DNA of 64,000 nucleotides from Scolecobasidium constrictum UM 578 (Eukaryota; Ascomycota; Dothideomycetes; Venturiales; Sympoventuriaceae), in the NCBI GenBank assembly GCA_000611715.1, contig AZYM01000147.1:186001-250000 (forward strand), in the 5' to 3' direction. Every line of letters starts with the position of its first letter. Positions within the stretch are counted from its first letter, which is position 1. Below the pieces are notes generated by a model. It ran no database searches and had not been told where the DNA came from. It saw only the letters and a program-made list of their open reading frames with translations. Below are positions 57,344 to 64,000 of this stretch, one piece after another. A program made the position numbers and the translations under genes.

Positions 57344-59420
57344 TTGCTATTCTCGAGCCTGGCTAAGATCCGTAAGATATCCGCCTGGGCTCTTAGTATT
57401 CTATCGGCTTCGAGCGAAGGCGGCTTAACTTCACGTAGAGGTGACCTTATTACTATATATACTAAGTATCCTCCCCGTTTGGCATCTAAAGTGTACTGGC
57501 GCGAAGTAAGGAATGCATGGAAGGTCGGATCTGGTCTCTATTCTAAGGGTATCTTAAGTTCGTTGTATAGTATACGGCGACTGTTTATTTATAGCATAGA
57601 GGCTATAGAAGCTATAAACCCTAACTCGGACCTATGGGAACCAGACCTGTGTTCGTTCTAGTATAGAAATAGCTAATCTCTGCGCTCTATCATGTTACGG
57701 CTACCCTCGATATTTTCTTAATGCTTTCGGCATTGAGCCTCGAAGATTATTATCTTTAGAACAATACAGCAGCGGTCGATTATTCTTATTTATAAGCTAT
57801 CGGCGACGGTTATGTACGTAAGTATTTATAAGTCCGTTATTGGTACAACTAATGATAGCGGTGAAGCTGTGCAAGACGAGGTAAGTAAGGAACTTACTAC
57901 TTTAGGGTAACTAGACGGACTGAAGTTTTAGATCGTAGAGGCTGGTCGGTTATTTCTCTCAGCTTTAGCAGTTGCGGCACCCACGAGGCTTAATTCGATT
58001 ACGTAACAATTACTACCATACTAACTATTTCTAGACGAACCTAACAACTCTTATAACAGTCGTGCATACCGGAACCATAATCTAGATGTCTATCATCTAC
58101 TTTATTCGCTACTGAAACCGAGACGGCTTCGTAAAAAACGCTAGAGCTCTATTTCTAGACCGAAGCCTATCTCAACTACCGTATTATATTGTCCTGAAGA
58201 TGGAGCAAATGCTACAAGGGTGGCACATCAACGGCGAGATACCTTAAGCTTCGTTGAGGACAATTCAAGCATTAGGACTGGTTAAGGAGATCTCGATACA
58301 ATACCATATAATGATGTGACTACGAATATAACCGAGCAACGTATAGCCATACCCTCTCCTTACCTAGAGGACCGAGATGGGCACCCCGAGAGCAGTACTA
58401 CGGAACCCTTTTCTAAAGATAGTGATGCCTATGACGAGAGCTTACGTTATAGCGATTACGACACCCGAGCTCTAAGCGTCATAGTAAGTGCGCCTACGCA
58501 CTTCTAGTCCGTACTCCGCCTCCTACAGGCCAAGTATTACGATATAGAGCCACGTTAGCTAGGTCTTGCTAAGATCGTTAGAATAATAAGACTTGGAGAT
58601 TTCTTTGTTGATAAGCATTACAGCAAGTTACTATTAATCGTTTAACGTGCGATTAGTAGATATGGTGTCTAGGGCTCCGTCGATATTAGTAATCCTTTAT
58701 AAGACGCTCCTCTTGCGCGATAACTTCTTATAACTCTGAAATATGTAAAGCTTCTTAAGAAGCGATCGATATATGACGTACTAAGGCTGCGCTTTACTCG
58801 CATCTTACTATATCGATATTTTATCTAGCTCTGTACAGCCTCGAAGGAGAATCCCGTCGAAACGTTAAAAGGGCGAGGTCTCGATAGTCACGTCGTTGAC
58901 CAGATTTTGACAGTAATCTATAGACTAAAAGACTATAGCTTAAGTAAAGGGATAGAATAGAAGCGAAGGAATTCTCTTTTAAAATATAAAAGACTTGGAA
59001 AGCGTTGGGTGATGTTAGCTAAATTTCTCGGGTTAGGCATTCTTCTCGTATGCAGTAAGGACGCTAATAGTTAGATGTATGTATACCATAACTTGATAGA
59101 TTACGTCGAGCTGATATAAATCCTAGGAATGATACGATATTCACCGAACCTATAATCGAGGCTTTAATCAACTATATGCATGTCGCCTATCCTCAGGTAA
59201 TACTAATAAGCAAGCATTTTGATGGCATAGCTAAAGCTATAATCGCAGGTTTACGCATAGTAAGGTGGCCTGAAACGGCGACGTTAAATGTACTAACTTC
59301 GTACGATCAACGCCAGGAAAGATAGTCGTGCGAGCTAAATAAGATATGGCTATCTATTAACTTCGCTAGCTTTGCTCCGGCGTCTTTCGCGCACTCCCTA
59401 GACCTAAATTTATAAGTTAT
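57344..59420 (+). pseudogene. Degenerate large gene of unknown family downstream of the captain
   Basis: An unbroken 105-codon start (57344-57661) reads LAKIRKISAWALSILSASSE, LASKVYWREVRNAWKVGSG and IEAIEAINPNSDLWEPDLC. The same phase persists for several hundred codons: SGEAVQDEVSKELTTLG, VYHLLYSLLKPRRLRKKR, PSPYLEDRDGHPESSTTEPF, YYDIEPR, VDISNPL, YDVLRLRFTRILLYRYFI, KGRGLDSHVVDQILTVIY and LVCSKDANS. Most interruptions are TAA/TAG; one TGA occurs near 57.74 kb. Its place directly after the recombinase and on the same strand suggests it could belong to the same element. Family not recognised. Confidence 0.42.
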
Positions 59421-59596
59421 TTGACGGACTTTTAGTCCGCGAAACTGAGTCGTAAGATTTAAACGCAGGCGCTAAATTAGAACCAGAAAGTGATTAATTA
59501 TTGCTCTTTTTACTACTCGCTATAGATTACACGTGATGTTAATGTATTATATAAACTCGTTTAAATTTCACGCGAAAACCGCAAAGACAGCTCCTA

Positions 59597-60125
59597 TGGG
59601 GTATAGTAGGGAACGTACTCTCTCCTGCTGTCCCCTATGGGAGCTATCCCCTGTGGGAGTACTATCCCCTGCTGTCCCCTGTGGGAGTACTATCCCCTGC
59701 TGTCCCCTGAGGGAGTACCCTCTCCTGCTATCCCCTACCCTCTCCTGCTGTCCCCTAAGGGAGTACCCTCCTGCTGTCCCCTGAGGGAGTACTCTCTCCT
59801 GCTGTCCCCTGAGGGAGTATTCTCTCCTGCTGTCCCCTATGGGAGCTGTCCCCTGTGGGAGTACTATCCCCTGCTGTCCCCTAAGGGAGTACCCTCTCCT
59901 GCTATCCCCTATGGGAGCTGTCCCCTAAGGGAGGGAGTACCCTCTCCTGCTATCCCCTGAGGGAGTATTCTCTCCTGCTATCCCCTGAGGGAGTATTCTC
60001 TCCTGCTGTCCCCTATGGGAGCTGTCCCCTGTGGGAGTACTGTTCCCTGCTGTCCCCTGTGGGAGTTGTCCCCTAGGGAGCACTCTTTACTATCCCCTGA
60101 GGAGCACTCTCCCGCTGTCCCTAGC
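59597..60125 (+). repeat. Minisatellite, unit about 28 bp with palindromic core, undamaged
   Basis: Variants of GGGAGTACTCTCTCCTGCTG followed by TCCCCTGA repeat for about 520 bp, with shorter units mixed in. Each unit contains a small palindrome TCCCCTNNGGGA (AT, GT, GA or AA in the centre). TpG steps are intact throughout, unlike the flanking DNA, so the array probably expanded after the RIP episode or escaped it because the units are short. Long Cys/Pro/Leu-rich open frames across it are artefacts of the repeat. Confidence 0.93.
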
Positions 60126-60163
60126 ACTCTACTGACGTTACATGTCCTTTTTTAAGCTTTAAT

Positions 60164-60207
60164 ATCTGTACATTTGCAGCCGCGATCGCGGCTGTAAATA
60201 TACAGAT
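60164..60207. repeat. 44 bp near-perfect palindrome
   Basis: The arms run outward from the central GCCGCGATCGCGGC to ATCTGTA at the left end and TACAGAT at the right. Of 21 paired positions only two mismatch, and both are transitions that RIP of a perfect palindrome would give. It lies just right of the minisatellite and could extrude as a hairpin or act as a transcription terminator. Function unknown. Confidence 0.8.
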
Positions 60208-60866
60208 CGTCGCTTCTTTAGTTTTTTGATATAGTTTGCTCTACTATATTCCCGTAGAGTATTTGCAAAATCTAGGCGTGGTAGCTTACCTCGATTAAGG
60301 ATGCAACACATCGGCGTAGCAAGAGCAGAATAGCATAAGAGCATGACTAATAGAGAAATCCTAGGAGGCACGGCCTAGTATATTCGGCAAAAAGCGACAA
60401 GAAAGCCTTGGCTTCCTCATCTACCACTCGATGTCACCAGAAGTTTAGTTTAAAAGCTCTAAGGAATGAATTTTCTTCGAGCTTATATTTCGCAGTAAAG
60501 GTCTCGATGATCGTATATAGTCTGACTAGCGTGTCTTCTACAGCTGCTAATCTGCTAAGAAAGCCACAGATACCAACTTGCATCAGTCATCCGATCGAGC
60601 AGCAGTTCGGTTGCTTCCCTCATTCACCCTTAGCTCGTCCACGGATTGAGTGATCGTTGGTTGCCAGTTCCTGCTGGCCTGCAGTATTTTCGACAGTGGT
60701 CAAGTGCTAGCTAGTACACTGACCGGTCTTCGATCTGAATTAACGGGTTGCCTATTCTTGCAACGCCCATGAGAGAGCTGATGGGTCTACCTCTGCGCTT
60801 GGTTCGAATGCCATCGTGGATGTACTATTATGGTTTTTTTTAGAGGCCGATTACGTTGCTAGAATA
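60208..60866 (-). other. Less-damaged segment with gene-like fragments
   Basis: On the minus strand an ATG at 60814 begins MAFEPSAEVDPSALSWALQE, and further on SRLAAVEDTLVRLYTIIETF, FTAKYKLEENSFLRAF and RVVDEEAKAFLSLF are read. Three TGA and several TAG break the phase, so this is at most an old gene remnant. The plus-strand 81-codon frame (60408-60653) covers the same DNA and shows nothing recognisable. CpA/TpG content is near normal from 60.38 to 60.84 kb. Confidence 0.3.
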
Positions 60867-61013
60867 TGAGGTGTACTCGACGAGCGCTTGCTTGGATGCG
60901 GAGGAAGATATAGAGTAAGATTAGATGTCGCTGATCGGGGCTGCAGCGGTAGAGGATGTAAATTGCGTAGAGGGATGCGGAACGGCAGATACACGGCAGA
61001 GATATAAGAGAGG
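60867..61013 (+). repeat. Dispersed direct repeat, copy B
   Basis: Same orientation and about 145 bp in common with 37077-37220, including ATGTCGCTGATCGGGGCTGC and GATGCGGAACGGC. Differences are mainly C/T and G/A transitions plus small indels. It looks like a fragment of a second copy of the gene at 35760-38075. Confidence 0.75.
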
Positions 61014-61029
61014 ATATTTTCTTCAGATT

Positions 61030-61730
61030 ACCTTGATATGAGCGAATAATCGCCGAGAGCGAACAGTAGCTAAAAGCGGCTAGTCGCTGCCTCACATATA
61101 TCTAAGACATTATCTCTAGACACTCTGCGTGGTCGAAAAGGGAATCGACGCTATTGACGATCTATACATTCGGCACTCTCGAAGACAAATTTATATATTT
61201 ATATAAGGGCTCCGCTGGATAATAAAGTTCGTATAAATACTTGCTATAACACTAGACGGTGAACTATATATAAAACGTGTTTATAATTCTATTCTAGAGC
61301 GGTTTCGTGCACTCATCGTTGGTTTCGAAGCGAGGGAATAAAAGAATACTATTATATTAGAACGATGCGTTATGCATAAGGAAAAGCTCTTCGGCAGAGG
61401 CGAATAATCACTTAGTGGGATTAGTCGCTAGAAAGGGACGATCGCAAGGTAAGAACCATCCCGGAGCGGGAGATCGCCGAGAGCAGAGGATCGCTAGTTA
61501 AGAGGATTCGCCAAATACGAATAATTAGTAGGAGCGAATAATAGCTAAGCGAGAGGGTTCGCTAGGAGTGAAAAATGCGCTAAGCACGGATAGTCGCTAA
61601 GAACGGATATTCGTCTAGCGCAGCGGAAATTGCTGTAAACAGACATCCGTAAGGAGCGGATAATCGCTAGTATCGAATAGGCCTGGCAAGGAATAGGCTA
61701 TAGGAAGCGGATAAACGCTGCAAGACATGA
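61030..61730 (+). repeat. Degenerate tandem repeat, unit about 17-19 bp
   Basis: Variants of GCGGATAATCGCTAAGA recur from about 61380 to 61720 (for example GGATAGTCGCTAAGAAC, GGATATTCGTCTAGCGC, GGATAATCGCTAGTATC), with a few isolated copies near 61.04-61.09 kb. Unit length and sequence vary strongly. The core GATNNTCGC recurs most often. No coding frame crosses it. Confidence 0.6.
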
Positions 61731-61943
61731 AGGCGGATGAGCACTAAATTGATATCCTCTTATTATAATGGCCTAATGCTGGGCTCCTCGAGACTTAGAA
61801 TATGGGATATAACTCCCCAGATTATTAGATCATGATTTCTATAACTTAAGACCAGCTAGCCTTATATTTCTAGTCTAGCCTCTCCTTCGTAGTCCGGCCT
61901 CGTATTCGTAGTCTAGCCTTATAATACATTCACCCCGTAAGCC

Positions 61944-62090
61944 TACCGTTTCTAATACCCTACTAGTCCTAGTACTGATGGTCCTATGAACTTACCGTTT
62001 CTAGTACCCTACTAGTCCTAGTACCGATGGTCCTATGAACGTGTCGTTTCTAGTACTCCGCCTGTCCCAGTACCGATCGTATGGTTACCG
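61944..62090 (+). repeat. 49 bp tandem repeat, about three copies
   Basis: Copies start at 61944 (TACCGTTTCTA), 61993 (TACCGTTTCTA) and 62042 (TGTCGTTTCTA), spaced exactly 49 bp. Each contains CTAGTCCTAGTAC or a close variant and GATGGTCCTATGAAC, except that the last copy is diverged and incomplete. It lies just downstream of the minus-strand kinase remnant. Confidence 0.85.
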
Positions 62091-62189
62091 ATACTACGAA
62101 AAGTTGGTTACAGTGTCTTGTGAGACGGGACTCCAGAAGTCCATGTCGCGCTAGCTTGTGAATTATTCTAAACTCTAGAAGCTGAATCC

Positions 62190-64000
62190 ACCCTCATCCG
62201 AGCATGTCTTCACCAGACTAGTGTCCTAACCCTGAGCACCATACCTTTTATATCAAAAGTCTCATTATAAATACTACTTCCGATTCTATACGGCGGAGAT
62301 CATCGTTTCTGCTTAAGTCCGTCTCCTTTCCGTCTGTATACGAACGCTTTCGTTTCGAATTATTCGGAAGGGGCTAGAGTGGCCTCCGCTTAGGTCTAGT
62401 AATTTAAGCTCTCTTAAAGTCGATTACGAATACTCGCTAGGTCGTTTTATCCTAGAGCATATTTAGTGCTCGAATATCTTTATATAGAACACCGGCGGTA
62501 TAAACTAAACGTAATAATTTTACGATCTCCTAGGTACGCCGGTACTTTTCCCGCTTAATATTAACTATAGAGCTAAGATCGTTTATGCTGTTTCCCCCCT
62601 ATGAGAAGAATATCATGTGGGTGATATATACTTTAAAATCGTAATAGTATGCCCGTAGGAGATTAAGTGCTCCTAGAAAAACGGGAACGCATCTTCCTTA
62701 GAGATATCGAAGCCGAGCATACACATCTACCTCGTGCCGTAGATCTTCTATAAAAGCCCGGACTGTGCCCTTTCCTAATATAGTGTACCCGAACGCACTG
62801 AGCGTTACTTTAAATATGATTCCTCGCGATCCTTATGTCTAAAGTAGCTCGATGTTACTATCTAGCGTCCTTATAAGTTGCGTATAGAGTAGTTGTAAGA
62901 GATTATCGTGGTTAATAGAGTGATGCCGGCGGTTCGGGTCCCCTGTAGCGTGAAGCACGGCGTTCGGGCAACTCGTATCTAGATCTACCTTCTGAAACAG
63001 CCCTAGAAGATATTTCTGCGTATAGAATGGTCGGCTTTGGCTGCCGGACGGAGTGGATACCTGCTTGCCTATATCTCGTGGTCGACTTGCGTTTCTGGGT
63101 GTAGGGCGAGACCTCGCTGCTAGTGGAGTTTCTGGTGCATCTTCTTCGTTATCTAATGTCTCGGGTGACTGTGTCTTCGATCTGTGGGTGAAGTCTGGGC
63201 GGCACGAGACGGTGCTCGGTCTTTTGGATTTGCGGAGAAGATAGGGTGATCGATCGATATCCTTGTACACCCTAGGTTGGAAAGCAGATGCTGGTGGCGT
63301 CTGCTTCCGGTCACTATTCGGAATTGAATGGAGGATGAATTCGTAGTCTTCCTTCTATGTACCTAGAATCTGTGTCGCTCTATTTCGATCGTCCTACCTA
63401 TAGATCTGTGCACTAAGGGTAAGGAGTGTGAAAGTAAGGACCTGGCTTATAGTAGTGCAGTGTCGAGAATTTTCTGGATGCGCTAAAATTTCATGCGTAG
63501 GCTCGGCTAGGTGGAAGTAGAGCATATTTAGGTTAGTCTAATCGATCTTCAGGAATATAAACGCTTCGCTGGTAGTAAGGTAGCTGTACTTAAGGCCGCC
63601 TTCGATTATATAGTAGAAGGTCTATACCACGTAAGCTGCCGTAAGCTTATCTGAGGTGTACTAGAAAAGTGCCTGGTTCTCCTTAGGACCTAGTTTTATT
63701 GTGCGGTTGATAACTTCGGAGAAGATGTCTATCTCTCGTAGTCTAAGACGCATATGCGGCAGTGTTAGCTTATAAGGAGGTTTATATTCGATAATAAATA
63801 CTATTCTGCGTCGCGTTATATCGTCGTTATCGTATTTATAAACGCAGATCTAATCGGCGCGGAGCTAGTAAGGTCGTGGATAGTTTTACCGGTACGGGGT
63901 AGCTTATTACTTATTAAGGCGCTCCGTAGGCTCCTCTACATCATCGCTTGCGATATTCGGAAGGTTCTCGAAGATAATACCTCTTCTAATAGCGAATAGA
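62190..64000 (-). pseudogene. Degenerate nuclease-fold/protein-kinase fusion gene, truncated at window edge
   Basis: Reading leftwards from the edge: SDDVEEPTERLNK, YPRPY, ICVYKYDNDD, then RRRIVFIIEYKPPYKLTLPH (63.76-63.80 kb), LRLREIDIFSEVINR, TAAYVV, GGLKYSYLTTSEAFIFLKID and LYFHLAEPTHEILAHPEN. These are hallmarks of a large fungal family whose N-domain resembles PD-(D/E)XK nucleases (the E-Y-K core). After a disordered linker (62839-63270, unbroken, 143 codons) comes a kinase: GSRGIIFKVTLSAFGYTIL, RAFIEDLRHEVDVYARL, VLYKDIRALNML (HRD-like, with Tyr for His, near 62.46-62.49 kb) and VFVIDFKRA (DFG-like, near 62.41-62.44 kb). TAG/TAA occur at Gln/Trp. The N-terminus lies outside the window. 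The role of the family is not established. Confidence 0.75.

Noticed and set aside
59533..59960. Overlapping Cys/Pro/Leu-rich open frames of 83 and 107 codons
   Set aside because: They are translations of the 28 bp minisatellite; repetitiveness, not coding selection, keeps them open.
5717..64000. Alternative genetic code with TAA/TAG read as glutamine and TGA as the only stop
   Set aside because: Tempting, because long frames have only TAA/TAG and often end in TGA. But several stops fall at conserved Trp positions (integrase, kinase), Cys-to-Tyr and His-to-Tyr changes of the same mutational type occur, TpG depletion alone explains the lack of TGA, and the healthy genes at 1-4.3 kb use the standard code.
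1..64000. CRISPR arrays, prophage, bacterial operons
   Set aside because: The repeats seen are tandem without unique spacers, and gene structure is eukaryotic with spliceosomal introns.

Overview
The window is filamentous-ascomycete (Pezizomycotina) nuclear DNA. The evidence is short GT-AG introns of about 46-59 bp, a CCT/TRiC chaperonin gene, fungal-type regulators, a Ty1/copia retrotransposon, and pervasive damage of the kind made by repeat-induced point mutation (RIP: CpA to TpA on either strand). I cannot name the genus from the sequence.

Region 1 (1 to about 5.7 kb) is ordinary, unmutated gene space. It holds the 5' part of the CCT theta-subunit gene (minus strand), a divergently transcribed amidohydrolase with two introns, and an intronless glutathione S-transferase-like gene with a TATA box. 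About 1.4 kb of intergenic DNA follows.

Region 2 (about 5.7 to 7.85 kb) begins with an abrupt change to extremely TA-rich DNA. It contains at least eight head-to-tail copies of a repeat of about 162 bp.

Region 3 (about 7.85 to 64 kb) is one long RIP-damaged block. Reading frames can still be followed for hundreds of codons, interrupted almost only by TAA and TAG where Gln or Trp is expected. Recognisable wrecks, left to right, are: a Myb/SANT-like protein, a protein kinase, a 5.4 kb copia element (119 bp identical LTRs, perfect 5 bp target duplication, half-initiator-tRNA primer site), several unrecognised genes, a LaeA-like methyltransferase, a Zn2Cys6 transcription factor of AmyR/MAL type, a conserved unknown protein, a possibly membrane-bound protein followed by ankyrin repeats, a long acidic protein with a SUMO-interacting-like motif, a DUF3435 tyrosine recombinase (Starship 'captain' family), and a nuclease-fold/kinase fusion running off the right edge. 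Minisatellites lie between 59.6 and 62.1 kb.

My interpretation is that Region 3 is, or includes, a RIP-silenced giant mobile element or accessory island. The DUF3435 recombinase at 53.6-55.9 kb would be its mobilisation gene and the regulators and kinases its cargo. I could not find both element ends, so the extent and number of elements remain open. The copia element is less damaged than its surroundings and its LTRs are intact, which fits later insertion. No functional operon-like cooperation can be claimed, because nearly every gene in Region 3 is broken.
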